This document shows positions 23,593-35,187 of a stretch of DNA of 64,000 nucleotides, one piece after another. The stretch covers positions 62,001-126,000 of the forward strand of contig JAGYXB010000275.1 in the NCBI GenBank assembly GCA_022495005.1, read 5' to 3'. Under the pieces are notes generated by a model. The model was not told the origin of the DNA. It made no database searches and saw nothing but the letters and a program-made list of their open reading frames with translations. The DNA is from Rhyacophila brunnea. Lineage: Eukaryota > Arthropoda > Insecta > Trichoptera > Rhyacophilidae. Made by a program: the position numbers and the translations under genes. Positions within the stretch are counted from its first letter, which is position 1. Each line of letters starts with the position of its first letter.

Positions 23593-25533
23593 TATTAATA
23601 AAACAAATATAATGTCATATTATATAGCTATAATACTTTCATGCCATACCTATATAAAAAAATAAGCTCACTGAATTTAATATAAATTACAAAATTAATA
23701 CGTAGGTACCTTTATTTAAAATATTATTATAATTTGACAAAAATGTGAGTACTTTACATTTAATAAACATTTTATTTGTAACTCTCCAGTGGTAGGCATA
23801 TATATATATATATATTTGTAGGAATGGTCGATGGTGTTGTAGATGAAAGACGATCGTGGTTATTCATGATGATGGAGAAGTGAGAGTTTATTTATGATTA
23901 CATAAGTACAAGGGTACAATCGGTACAATATTATAAATAAACTGACAGTACATAGACTGAGATAGTAACGGACCAGGTACTTATATTCGAGTGACATTTC
24001 CGATGAATTATTATTCGCTATTTATACAATCAAAATAATATTCTTAGTATTGAAATAATCGAGTCAGCTATTATATGGCGTTTGCGTCAATAGATAATTG
24101 ACTAATTGAAAAACAGACATGCAGAATTTATTATTGAGGTCAGCCTCCTAACCGAGTTTGCTATAATTTGACACTGTGGAAAATAGATATTTAATTTGTA
24201 ATTCTATATCTCTATATATTTTTAAAAGTAAACTAATACTCGATTATCCACACTTCCGTATCCTTGGGGACAAGTTTCCCGCGACGTTTCTAGAGACATG
24301 TCAACACTGATAGGCTGACAGGATGTGGGATATGGGATGCGTCATCACAAAATGCCTCGGCAGTAAAGTAATTCGGTAAATAAATAGAAACTCGTTATTT
24401 TTGACAGGTCGTCCACAGCCCGAAACTTACGCCACGGGATATAATATAAAAGAGGGATGATTATGCCACAGCCCTTTCAGTAATTTATGAGCTAGACTAA
24501 AATGTTTAATTTGTTTTTCCTGTCCGTCAGACGTGGTGAAAGCATTGACTGTTTTGGTCTCAAACGGAAGGTTTATTTACCGTGACAAGATAAACAGTTT
24601 TTAATTAAAAACATATTAGTTATAGACAAATGGACTACCAACACTCTTTTTAATTATTATTTAAACTATAAAAATGAAACAACCCTGACTGTCAGTTATT
24701 ATTTTAAAATTAACAATAATGAGCTATTTATTATACATACACACCTTCACAATTCGTAAGTCTTTAAATATTGATTTTTATTTCTGTTGTTTTTTTTCTA
24801 CTACGCATTTACTGTAAATATTTAGTAAAATGAATTTTATTTTGAGATAATTTTGGATTATTATTATCGATATTTTCATTTTCCATGTACGGTAGTGAAA
24901 TCTGGAATTTTGAGATCTGAGATGACTAGAAATAAGAGAGGGCTCCAGTGGCGTCCAAAAGAGAAAAGAAAAATACTTTAAAGACAACGACTGAATGAAC
25001 AATTGAAGCGACCAAATCAATGCAGGATGGCTCTCAATGGAAGAGATTGTTGACAGCGTCTATAATTTCAGTAATCACCATCCTCAGTATTAAGGTAAAA
25101 GATATGGAGGGATTTTTTGTTTAAGACCCAAATCCCTAAGTCAATTATTAAGCCGGTGAAACTTACAGGTACCTACATAATATATCACAGTAGTAGGGTG
25201 CATAAAAATTATTCTTTATTTTCCTCAGTATTTTTTCTTAGTGTAAATACATAGTTTAAAAGTAAATAGCAAGTACTTTTTTTTTGTAATTTTATTATTT
25301 TTATTTATTACGCTGATGATGCTGTAATGACAAAACCAGTTTTAGAGTACCTAAATAAAAATCATTCTACATTATATTCAACATTTAAAATTACAATACT
25401 CCAAATAATTCAGTTATTTTTCTTATTTTTCATCCGTGTCATATTTTATTGCTGTTTCACGCAAGACGAGATGCTGAATCAAGAGACATGGCGCAAACTT
25501 ATGCTCCGGTACAGAATTATTTTCATCTATAAT
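23593..25533. other. AT-rich sequence
   Basis: A GC-richer stretch at 24240-24560 includes a TATA-like 'gatataatataaaagagg' near 24438, but no ORF or start signal follows, so no promoter is claimed. A short TA run lies at 23798-23815. ORFs at 24778-25020 and 25327-25647 show nothing recognisable. Confidence 0.3.
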
Positions 25534-25600
25534 ACCAGGCCTGGGAAAACTTCGGCCCGCCAAATATTTCTGTTGGCCTCGCGAGCTTTAATCGTATTTC
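25534..25600 (+). mobile_element. hAT-type terminal sequence
   Basis: 'ccaggcctgggaaaacttcg' and 'gcccgcc' match the widespread hAT end type CAGG.CTGGGCAAACTACGGCCCGC. The opposite end was not found downstream. The hAT transposase tail at 26229-26357 may belong to the same decayed element. Confidence 0.5.
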
Positions 25601-25737
25601 TGAAAAACTATACTTTTTCTACATTTCAACGCCTTTTTTTTAAATAAAATTTGAACCTACATAAATTGCACCGTCGAGAATAAATCTGTAGATTTTACAA
25701 CATTCTTAATTCGGATAAATTCGAACAACTTAAAGAT

Positions 25738-25802
25738 TCAAACCTGCGTCTCTTGAGTATCGCGCCCTGTGCATCACTACTATGTTTCGACTGCCATGCT
25801 CA
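25738..25802 (-). repeat. tRNA-like fragment
   Basis: The minus strand carries a B-box-like 'aggtttgaatctt', preceded by 'catagtagtgatgcaca', which is a poor A box. Very degraded. Confidence 0.2.
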
Positions 25803-26017
25803 ATTGCGACAATTTTTAGCTATTCGCCTTTTAAATACCTGCTGATAAGCGCTCTCCAAATTGAGTTACGGTCGGCGATCGGTTTTTGTATTCTAAATTA
25901 AAGTATTTATTACCTTAATTACCAACCGGCGTCATGGATTACTCCAATATTTTCTGCTGTTACTTACTTGAACTTGCTTATAATTTTAATCAACTATTTC
26001 TTTTATTCAACGATTAA

Positions 26018-26190
26018 GAGTGAGTAAGATTCCTGTCGGGTGTCTTACTTTTTTCAAAAATGATTTTTTCTATTGACTATTTTATATTCTCATGAGTGTT
26101 TTCAGAATTATGTTTGTTCAATAATTAGAATGGTATATTCTTAAATATTGTGAATTATTCGTTGAATAAAAGAAAAAGTTAATTAAAGAG
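26018..26190 (+). mobile_element. SINE body, head-truncated
   Basis: 'tgtcttacttttttcaaaaa', 'tgattttttctattg' and 'ttcagaattatgtttgttca' match the SINE at 2655. Only the tail of the tRNA-derived part ('gattcctgtcgggt') remains. Confidence 0.6.
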
Positions 26191-26228
26191 TCTGCTCAAC
26201 AACAAAAAAAATGGATCAAACTACATTA

Positions 26229-26357
26229 TTATGTGAACAAACATTTTCAGTTATGAATATCAATTAAAAATCATTACAATCTTACATCACAAATGAACAT
26301 TTACAAGCAGTTTTAAGAATCTGTACTACAAAATTAACACATGAAATTAAAAAAACG
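26229..26357 (+). pseudogene. hAT transposase C-terminal relic
   Basis: The frame from 26229 reads LCEQTFSVMNIN, a stop, then SLQSYITNEHLQAVLRICTTKL. This is the pattern of the C-terminal dimerisation region of hAT transposases of the ZBED/GTF2I-related kind ('CE.TFS.M......R..L...HL...LR'). One in-frame stop interrupts it and no upstream catalytic domain could be read, so it is a short dead fragment. A hAT-like end lies 0.7 kb upstream. SINE sequence (26018-26190) lies between, so the original element has been rearranged. Confidence 0.65.
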
Positions 26358-29300
26358 TTAACAAATTTTTTTTTTTTGAATTTAATTTAATTAATTAAAA
26401 ATTTCAATTAATGCCAATGGTAATTCAACCATCCTTATTTAATATAAAACTTTATTTTAAAAATTATTTTATTTATAGTTCCAAAAGTTCATCATTAAAA
26501 ATACGACCTTTCACGTTAATATTATATTAGCATAAACACTTACTAAGATAGTTCTTATAATTTAATGTAAATTGTTTATTATTATCGCACAATAGTATTT
26601 AGTATTAATATTTTACTAGTCTTTAGTTAGAAATGAAAAAAAAAACGTTGAGAAATTCGTTACGCAAAGTAAAGATAATTTCTAATATCGCTTCAGTCGA
26701 GTGACAAATGACTTTGACATTTATTTTATTGTACAGCATTAATTACACAAAATAATGTTCTGACACTTAATAATGTACAACTATGTACAAAAAAAACATC
26801 TAAATTGTCAACACGAAACGTTTTCCATTAGACTACACAATATTGAAGAAAACCAATAATTGGAAAAGTCAATTTGTCTTATTCGAAAACAACTAATTAA
26901 GTCCGCTGTGATGTTATTATTTACTGCTACCAATCTTATATTGACATATTGATTACTTCATTAATAATATTTTTCAGGTAAATAAATCACTAAAAATAAA
27001 TCCCAGTTAACTAATACATATCATCAACCAGGGACGATCAACTCTGAATCGAGGCCTACCCTAGATCGTAGCGGTCTCTAGTTCTTCGCTGCCACGTACT
27101 CATTTTATGAGTTCGTCTATCCAGTGGATTTAAAAAAATATCTGTTGTAGTATATTGCCCTTTAGGTAGCACTTTGTGACGGCATTTATCAGGGAACTCA
27201 GAAATAATGAGAACTGAAATACACAACGGGTAAGGCGATAGCAGGTAACCGACTCGAGTTAGGAAGAATCCGGGTTAAACTTACACACGTGTCTAGAATA
27301 CGTTTTACGTCGAATACCAAAAACTGCTCGTATTTACGCTCATTTAATGTTGGTGTATTACACACACTATTGCACGTGCATAATGCGTGCTTCATTTTCG
27401 TAGGACACTCACACATTCAAAAGCCTGCTTCACCATACGGCGTATTGAATATAGCCTATCGGTATTCTATTTATTATCTGTTTAATGGCATTTATCCATC
27501 GGATATCTACTCGAAGAGCGATATCCAGTCCATTTCTTCCTTATCCATTGGTTTATTTTGTGGGCTTTCCACGTACTGCCTTACATGCACCTTTCCATGC
27601 CACGTCATGCTACTCGTAATTTTTGGATTTTTCTTTCTTTAAGAATTCATGTTTAACACACATAATTAAGCGTTGGTACCACACATTGAATGAACACTTT
27701 ACGCTTAAAACACAGAATGAGGTCACTTTTGAAAATACTATTAATTTTGGCGCCAATAATAATATATTTAAAAATTTTAATCGTCTTATATTACGGAAAA
27801 TAAGTATTACCTAATTAACGAGTTTGACATGTAGAAGAAATCTTTATTATGGAGCCTGAATATATAAAACTTAAGACCAAAAATAGTGTACCAATTGTTT
27901 AATTAAATGGTTAAATAAGTCATTACAAATTAATAATTTATAGCAAATATCATAATTATTCCCTATGAGATTTATTTGCCAAGGATGAACTGATATACAA
28001 ATGCCATGCTTTATTGATATAATCGTAACGAATTTAGTTATATAGTAAACTATAGTTATTTAGATGAACAATCACAACAAGTATTATACCATACGTATGT
28101 ACGGTATCACCAAACAACTCCGAATAGACCATAATTATATTAGTATTTTTCACACTATTAATTTTTGGTGGAATGTTTAATAAATTGTAGTTTTTCATCC
28201 ATCAAAACAAAACTGGTCTTAGATTTATATTCACATAGGTATTGTAGAATTAATCACAAACACAACTATAATTAAACATTTAAAACAATTTATAAATTCT
28301 TTCTTATACTCTGTATTAATTTTTTTTAAATTCTGTTAGGCAATACAAATAAATTACATAAATTCCTCTACTAACGTTGATTCGTGCTATACATAAGAGG
28401 TATACAGAATTTTTAATGACGATTCCAGAAAAAAATAGTATTGTTAAATTAGCATCAACTATAGACAATAAATTTTATATGCGTTGGCAGTATTGTATGT
28501 AAAATACAAATGGCATGACGAAGATTTCTTTTTAAATCGGTGAAAAAAATTAGATCTTGTCAGATAAATTATCTATGCTTCGTCCTGAATTTTAAATCCT
28601 CAAAATTGTGTTTTATGTCCCAATTTTCCGACGAAGGCAAAATAATATGTATTTTTCTCTGTAATAATAAACCATCACAATCTTAAAAAAAACTCAAATC
28701 ATATCTAACAGTCAACAACCCGTAATATTCAACCTTACCCTTTCTGCTGGTGTAATGAAAAATCAGTTAGATTTTGCAATAAGGCGTCGACCCCTTACCG
28801 GAAACTACTTATGGGGAATAAAAAAAACAGGAAATATCTACATCCAGGCCAAATTTAAGAACGTCTAATGAAATTTTTGGGGTACACTTGATGCGATTGG
28901 ATTCGAAATTTGAATAGGTGTTTTATGACCTCTCGAAAAGGCGCTTGAGGGTTGAATTATTCTACCCTTTAAATATTGAATAGGGTAATTTGAATAATAT
29001 CACGAAAAATTAAATATAACGAATAGAAAAAGAGCACGGGAATGGAAAAGGACAATGAAATTAATCAATAATTAATTATCTACTCTCCCTATATTTGTGA
29101 TAAATTATCTAAATAAATATTTTATTAAAATTGAAACTAATTTTATTGAATTAATAAAGTAAAATTGTAATTCATTGCTAAGTGTTGTGTGCTCTTATAC
29201 CATTAAACGTCTTCAGCCATTATTATTATGTTTCTAATTAGGAAAATTCTTAGAGACCACAGTGCAGTAGTGAACAAATATGTTGTTTACTTAACGTATG

Positions 29301-29361
29301 TATATATTTAAATTCTAGTCCACAAACTCAATGGACAAAAACTACATCCCATGATAAAAAT
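26358..29361. other. AT-rich sequence, no gene recognised
   Basis: The longest ORF (117 codons, 27289-27642, plus) has hydrophobic stretches but no recognisable motif, and a 72-codon ORF overlaps its start on the opposite strand. I treat it as chance. A moderately GC-rich stretch lies at 27030-27130. Confidence 0.35.
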
Positions 29362-29772
29362 GGTTACATGTAAGTTGCACGTATGCAGTTCATCGTGGGA
29401 ACCTTATTCGTGCGCCGCAGTGCGTGAAACATGAGTTCGTATAATATTTTATCAAATGACGAGTTTTTCGTTGAAAATTTCACCGTGGAATACATTTGTA
29501 ATCTCATAATTTGTAATTAATAGTATCTTACAAAATTCGACGATAGTTTGCAAATAGTACTATTCCAATTAGATTAACCCTAACCTAACCTAACCTAGTA
29601 AAGACATCTCATAAAATTCGCCACATGTTGTAACATACGTACAAATATACTCCACGGTGAAATGTTCAACGAAGAATTCGTCATTTGATTAAATGTTACA
29701 CGAACTCATGTTTCACGTACTTCGGCGCACGAATAAGTGTCATGTGGTGAACTGTTTACGCACAAATTTCCA
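29362..29772. mobile_element. PAL-A-related foldback MITE, copy 3
   Basis: The left arm 'ggttacatgtaagttgcacg' with 'cgtatgcagttcatcgtggg' pairs with the right arm 'catgtggtgaactgtttacg' and 'cacaaatttccag'. The inner arms also pair: 'catgagttcgtataat', 'caaatgacgagtttttcgtt' and 'gaaaatttcaccgtgga' match 'tccacggtgaaatgttcaac', 'gaagaattcgtcatttg' and 'acgaactcatg'. The centre contains four CCTAA units (29578-29598). Confidence 0.75.
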
Positions 29773-29804
29773 GATACGAATAAAAATAAGTATGCTTATA
29801 TACC

Positions 29805-30046
29805 ACTACAGTAGAATGCGCTGGATCGGGTACTTGCATATAATGCCGGTAAAGATAACAGCAAGGCGGGCTATGTACGCAACCCTAGAAGACATGCATG
29901 GGGCCAAAACTGAGATATCTGCCCACAGATGATTTAAAAATGCTCGGCCAAAGTAATTGGAGACTGACAACGTTGCTTCGTCCAGAACGGAGGAAATTAG
30001 AAAACCAAGAATCACCTAGGATTGTAGTCTCATAAATAATGATGAT
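29805..30046 (+). pseudogene. LINE ORF2 3' tail, 5'-truncated and frameshifted
   Basis: The frame from 29813 reads RMRWIGYLHIMPVK and later TARRAMYATLEDMHGAK, the typical 'R(I/M)RW.GH..RMP......K.......G.R..GR' region near the end of LINE endonuclease/reverse-transcriptase proteins. A stop and frame change follow, after which LKMLGQSNWRLTTLLRPERR and KLENQESPRIVVS match the 'LK.LG..NWR..A.DR..WR......P.GL' end. The sequence terminates in the short ATGATG-type repeat 'ataatgatgatgat'. It directly abuts PAL-A copy 3. Everything upstream of the tail is missing. Confidence 0.7.
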
Positions 30047-30880
30047 GATAGTTACTGTAAAACCGGCACTCAGCGTGTATACCATAATGCTTTATTAATG
30101 ATATTATAAAACATTGACACGATTTCGTAAATATGAACATATTTATCAACCCTTTGACTGGAATACAATGACGCGTGAAAAAAAAACCGCGTAAATTTCG
30201 CGCCAAAGGAAAAATTAAAACGCCTTCCCACTCATTGAGTCGGCAAAGGCTTGTGTATTTTTTAGTGTTTTTTTCACTCTCTGTGCGAGGCTCTTGACAT
30301 GAAAAATTGCACTTAATATTGTTTTCGCGGCAAAAACGGTGAGTGGGGAAATTTATTGAGTGTTAAACACTTCGGAATTGAATGAAGCAGAAAAAACGAT
30401 TTATCAACTGGGAAAATCTTTGCGGTTACGAATAACGATACTTTAAACATAATACTCCTGAAACTTTTTCAAAATACGTCAGAGTATTTGTTTTGAATAA
30501 TTGTAGTTCAATGAGAATAATAATATTATTTACCAATGAATGTTGTACGTATTACTTCTGGTAATTATGTTGTGTTAAAACTGGCTTTAATAATTATTGT
30601 AAATTTTTATAACGAAAATGTCAGTGTACCAAAAATTTTAAGAAGGACACATCCCTGGACGGGATTCATGTTAAGAAAATGCCAGTGGCGAAGATGTTAC
30701 TCAGCTACTATCTTTTTAGTACTTCGGCTTCGTAATAAAATATTGTATGAATTATAATGCATTATGCGATTATATACATCCACTTTTTAGATAAACATCT
30801 CCCCGCCGTTAAGCTTTTGTTGGTTATTGGAATCACCGTCCAATATATACGTGGTTAAGTTTATCATTTTTCTAAATGTA
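30047..30880. other. AT-rich sequence with no recognised feature
   Basis: Overlapping short ORFs at 29806-30085 (minus) are the reverse of the LINE tail. The ORF at 30536-30757 shows nothing recognisable. Confidence 0.35.
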
Positions 30881-30920
30881 TTTGCCAGCCCCAGAATTCG
30901 AACCTGGTAATAAAACCGAA
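30881..30920 (-). repeat. tRNA T-arm-like fragment
   Basis: The minus strand reads 'aggttcgaattctggggctg', a good B box, but no complete cloverleaf can be drawn. Confidence 0.3.
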
Positions 30921-30941
30921 TTCGCAGATTACTTTATTATT

Positions 30942-31214
30942 GTTATTTTTATTTAATAAAATGCATTTTTTGTAGTACTTATTCCACTTTTAATCAATAG
31001 ATAAGGACCGGGTTCGTCCGCCTCAGAGGGACATTTTGATGTGAAAATGTGATGAAAAATGAAGATGACAAAATGTCGCTCTGAGGCGGATGAAACCGGT
31101 CCTAATCTATTGAATAAAAGTGGAATAAGTACTACAAAAAATTGCGTTTTATTAAATAAAAACAACGATACAATGCAGTTCCACCATGAATTGACAGTTA
31201 ATAAAGTAAAAGAA
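30942..31214 (+). mobile_element. HP-D foldback retroelement, 273 bp, with 14-bp target duplication
   Basis: It is flanked by the direct repeat ATTACTTTATTATT (30928-30941 and 31215-31228). The insert starts 'gttatttttatttaataaaa' and ends 'gaattgacagttaataaag', as in the copy at 50407. Inside is a long near-perfect hairpin: 'ttgtagtacttattccactt' with 'aagtggaataagtactacaa', and 'accgggttcgtccgcctcag' with 'ctgaggcggatgaaaccggt'. The plus strand carries TGAAGATG, a hairpin insert, then GAAACCGGTCC, resembling a decayed hammerhead core. The variable-length target duplication points to retrotransposition more than to cut-and-paste. Confidence 0.8.
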
Positions 31215-31308
31215 ATTACTTTATTATTACAAAAGGAGTTGTGACACGGAAAAGGCTGAGAACCACTGCTTTAAATATTCTGATTTCTTAGTCATATGCC
31301 TAATGTCA

Positions 31309-31896
31309 AGGGCTCACGTGCGCCACGTAGGTCAAAATGGGGGTTTTATGGTATTTTCAGAGCACAATCCTAGACATTCCTTAAATGTCCTAATTCAGTG
31401 TCTATCAAATGTCTGAAGTGTTATCACACTTTAATAGTCAAAGACATGGCTTATAATCAGTATCTTTAGAATTATCTTCAAATGTGTTAATCGTGCCCAT
31501 TTTTAAAATAATAAAATGCCAAATTCTTGTCAAATTTGGGATCACAGAGATTACAAAATATATTTTTTTATCGTAAATATTTCACTATATAATGTTAACA
31601 TTAATTTACTAATGGTTTTATAAATGCGTTTAAAAAATAATAAATCTAAAAAATCTTAACACCACTGCACATGTACGTACTGAAATATGACTATATTCTA
31701 AAAAATTAGATCGAGAGGCTTAAAAAAATACTATTTTATGTAATAAAAATACTTTATGCAGTCAAAATAAATATTAAGGATAATAAGGTTTTTAAATTAT
31801 ATAAAAAGATTATCTACAACGTTTAAGGAATATCCAGGATTATGCTATTAAAATACCATAAAATCTCCATTTTAACCTACGTGGCGCACGTGGGCC
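31309..31896. mobile_element. Long foldback TIR element
   Basis: The left end 'gggctcacgtgcgccacgta' followed by 'ggtcaaaatgggggttttat' pairs with the right end 'tacgtggcgcacgtgggcc' preceded by 'ataaaatctccattttaacc'. Deeper in, 'cacaatcctagacattcctt' pairs with 'aaggaatatccaggattatg'. About 588 bp, non-coding, AT-rich between the arms. Confidence 0.8.
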
Positions 31897-31901
31897 GTTA
31901 A

Positions 31902-32042
31902 GCTGGGTACTCATTATCGATCCATAAGGGTAACTGTGCCAGATACTGTAATCAACTCTAGTTGCGAAATAAATATTTGGTGTCCATTCTGATTACTGTA
32001 TCTGCAACGGTCACAGTTACGGCTCGCTAATGAGTACCCGGC
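31902..32042. mobile_element. Compact palindromic MITE
   Basis: About 141 bp, almost entirely two inverted arms. 'gctgggtactcattatcgat' and 'gtaactgtgccagatactgt' pair with 'acagttacggctcgctaatg' and 'agtacccggc', with the inner 'tactgtaatca' and 'tgattactgta' also pairing. It lies 5 bp after the previous foldback element. Confidence 0.85.
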
Positions 32043-33856
32043 ATTATGTTGTTTTTAATTTATAAATTAAATAATAATTTTTATTCTAATAATATATTAC
32101 ATTTTTATCCAAGAGTATGTGGGTGTTTTAAGGCATAAATAGATAAAACTTCCTTGCTATTTCAAAATTTATTACGTTAAGCTTCAAACAAATATGAGAT
32201 ACATAAAAAATTGAGATATTCGTATTAAAAATATGTATATTGAATATATTGACATTTCATTGCAATGTAATATATTTTTTTTACTACTCCACAGTTGACA
32301 GGTTCTATCAATCGAAAACAGCCGGATGAAACAAAATGCAAAGGGAGTAAAAATAAGTGAAGCGAAAAAAATAAGAGAGGCTTACGTCTATCAGTGGTGT
32401 GTGTATCAGGCCATCTATCGGCAGACTTCGAAAGATAAGGTTTAATCTATATTCATGAGGGAAAAAAACCAAAAATTGAATATACTGTATTTTGAAATAG
32501 GAAGGTACTTGTATATTAGTATGTACGTATAACTGTGATCGACGATCGACGACTTGTATACCGATATTAGCCTTATTCAATCAATCTAAATTGTGAGACG
32601 ATTCTGTTTAAGACACGCGCACCATATTAACTACAATGGTAACTATATCCTGTAAACTGTATTATCATACTAACTGTGTATAAAGTACATTCGCACCAAA
32701 TAATATATTTATCAGAGTTTTTGAATGCAGTTAGATTTCATTTACTGGCAACACCGAAAACAAAATGGCGAATCGCTTTCTGCTTTGAAGTCTGTTATTT
32801 TATTTACATAGTTCATGTATGTATTTATCTGCGTTTTACGTGATTGTTCATCTTAAAAATAGTAGTCAACGTATAACTTTTGGTTGTTTATATAAAATTG
32901 CCAAGGGAGTATCTTTCCACAGGCTTTATAAAATTGTTAAATTCAAATTTCTGCTTTTATACGGCAGTAAAATTAAGTTTAACTATCTTTTAACTTGTGT
33001 ATGAGTTAGAGTATGGACCTAATAGGTTGAGCAAGTGGCTGCCTTCCATTTCTCGTAAAAACAAAATCTAGTAATACAAACCTCCACTCTGTGGAGGCGA
33101 ATATGTGAAGTCTTTGTTATAAAATAGGTAGCCCATCCTATGAACTAAAGTATTCAAGGCATATTTTTGTAATATCTCAATATTAAATCATCCATCTAAT
33201 TAACTTATTAATTGGGGGAATCTGAAATTATAGTGAAACATCATAGTAGAAGTATGAACTTCTCTTCAAATAATGCTGAAATGCTACGTCATTTTTGTAG
33301 CTAACTTAATCAGTGACAATGACAAAAATGCATAGAATTCATATCTTGGCTAAACATGTACACTCTATATGTATATATAATTTAGACTGAAATTACCGCA
33401 AATATATCTTGTGCGTGGATCAGTAAAAAAGTTTTATAAGATTTTAGACCGGAACAAAATGACAAACCAGCCGGAACTTCGGGACCCATCGTCAAACCGG
33501 AAAGGACTATGAATGGTAAACCAACCCGTACGTGTCTGTACGAACAATCAAACGACAATACGGCCATGAAATGGGAAAAAATCCACCCCGAGTATTCTTT
33601 ATCTAGCTCTCGGGGAAAAACGAGTATTGACGAACTTATATATTATAAAACATAATATAATGTCATCATAAGTGTCTATAATAATTTAACAAATGGTCAT
33701 TTTTTGTAAATATTGCAAGTTCAATTTGAATTAAAATATATGTATAAAAAACTATTGTTTAATTCAAAAGAATGTAATATTATTTTACTGAACATTAATG
33801 ATTAAAAAAAACGCTTCTGAGATATTATTAACATAAGAAAAAAATGAAAAAAATAC
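32043..33856. other. AT-rich sequence including dispersed repeat E copy 2
   Basis: The stretch 33000-33103 matches 6585-6692. The remaining ORFs (32308-32580 minus, 32819-33004 plus, 33382-33567 minus) have no recognisable features. Confidence 0.4.
33000..33103 (+). repeat. Dispersed repeat E, copy 2
   Basis: 'gagtatggacctaataggtt' and 'gagcaagtggctgccttcca' continue in parallel with copy 1 at 6585-6692 through 'tacaaacctccactctgtgg'. Class unknown. Confidence 0.6.
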
Positions 33857-33931
33857 GACACCTAGCAGGATTTGTACCTGCGCCCTTCAAAATTTACACC
33901 CATGTGCTTTGACCACTAAGCTACATGTGTC
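33857..33931 (-). tRNA. tRNA-like sequence, probably pseudogene or SINE head
   Basis: This is the best cloverleaf in the window. On the minus strand the acceptor arms ACACATG and TAGGTGT pair with one mismatch and one wobble. U8 and A9 are in place, the D stem is GCTT/AAGC, and the T stem GCAGG/CCTGC is perfect around TACAAAT. A box 'tagcttagtggtcaaagc' and B box 'ggtacaaatcc' are both good. The anticodon arm is weak (two pairs). If its loop is GTGTAAA the triplet would be GTA, but the body does not look like a tyrosine tRNA and has no intron. It is more likely a decayed tRNA or SINE head. Confidence 0.4.
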
Positions 33932-34199
33932 TTATTTAATTGCGATGAAGTATTAACAATATAATATTTTTTCAGAAAATTGTAAAACATACCCATTCAA
34001 TTACATGTGTCGTCATTCAATAATTAGATCTCCCAGTAATGACACTACACTTGTAGCTGAGCACCATGTTCTGCCTGAGGCGCACGATGATCTATTTAAA
34101 TGGCTGAAATTAGCTTAAAAATCCTTTACTGGATGGACAAAAAAACGAATTAAACAAATTACGTTTCAGCGTTTATTATTCACATAAACGAAATTTAAA

Positions 34200-34490
34200 A
34201 TAAAATGAAAAAACCGCTCACAGAACTCATGCAAAAGCCATTTATCTCCCAGCGTCTGTGACGAGACGTCTCGCTGATGGGCGTAACTACTTGTCCCGTT
34301 GACGCCTGAGGGACAGTCGGTACACAACCGACGTCCCCGGTGTCACGTGACCGCCGCGTGACGATGGGCGCCCCCAGACGGGGACGGCTAATTGGAAAAT
34401 GGACGCCTACTCCTCGGCGACGGCGAATGGCAATGGAAATTTTCCCGACGCTTTATTACGGCTATTTCAATGCACTACTTGTTGAATGAC
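34200..34490. other. GC- and CpG-rich island in AT-rich surroundings
   Basis: The stretch contains many CpG dinucleotides ('gacgagacgtctcgctgatg', 'ccgccgcgtgacgatgggcg', 'ctcggcgacggcgaatgg') and the restriction-like palindrome 'gagacgtctc'. No ORF above 60 codons covers it. It could be an exon remnant, a promoter-type island or a foreign repeat. Nothing decides between these. Confidence 0.4.
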
Positions 34491-35187
34491 AGGCTGGGAG
34501 AGTAAAACAAATTACCTCTGTTGACTTGTAACTGTATTTTCTTATTAGGTATTTTCTTTTCTTGATTACTGGAGTCGTTTTTTTATAAATAAAGTAGGTA
34601 GCTTGAACATGAAACAAAACATTTATGTAGCTATATAATATACATTGAAGTGAAACTTATATGTACAACTTAATGGTACTACTAGTAATATACTAACTAT
34701 TGTGAAGATAAATGGATCGATTGATCCATCTAAAAATACATTTCTAGCTATTTCAATTTATAAAAGGTTCCCTTAGTTCAAAATAAATAAAAACTTACTC
34801 AATTTAAATACATTTCAACAATTTCTATTTCATTATTTGAAAATAAGCTTTTTCTTTGTAAAACAATGGTTGCTTAAGCTAACTTGGAACACGTTGGCAA
34901 CGCGTTGTATTGAAAATAACAGCAAAAAATTACTGGTTTTGTGTATATTCTTTTGAAAGCTTAGTACAAAAACACGATCGGATTTTAATAAACAAAAAAA
35001 AAATCGTTCAATGTTTCGACAACAACAAAAAGTTTAGGCTTTCAGCCATAAGGCCGTGTCGACAGAAAAAGCACAATTAAGCATACTGCAAACTTCCTTT
35101 AAATGTGAATGTATAATACATTATGTACTTTAGATTTAAATAAATAAAATAGGTAGATACTTTATTAATCTCACTTAATATTAATGC
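34491..35187. other. AT-rich sequence
   Basis: No feature was recognised before the Penelope-like block. Confidence 0.35.

Noticed and set aside
24430..24460. TATA-box promoter at 'gatataatataaaagagg'
   Set aside because: AT-rich background produces such strings often, and no ORF or exon follows.
25313..25360. 'ctgatgatgctgtaatgacaaaacc' as a further hammerhead
   Set aside because: It has the CUGAUGA string but no GAAA at the right place and no paired stem II.
27289..27642. 117-codon ORF with hydrophobic segments
   Set aside because: A single ORF in a long AT-rich stretch, no recognisable motif and no neighbouring exon. Its length is within chance expectation for 64 kb on six frames.
29578..29598. 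True interstitial telomere array
   Set aside because: Only about four CCTAA units, and they belong to the PAL-A palindrome.
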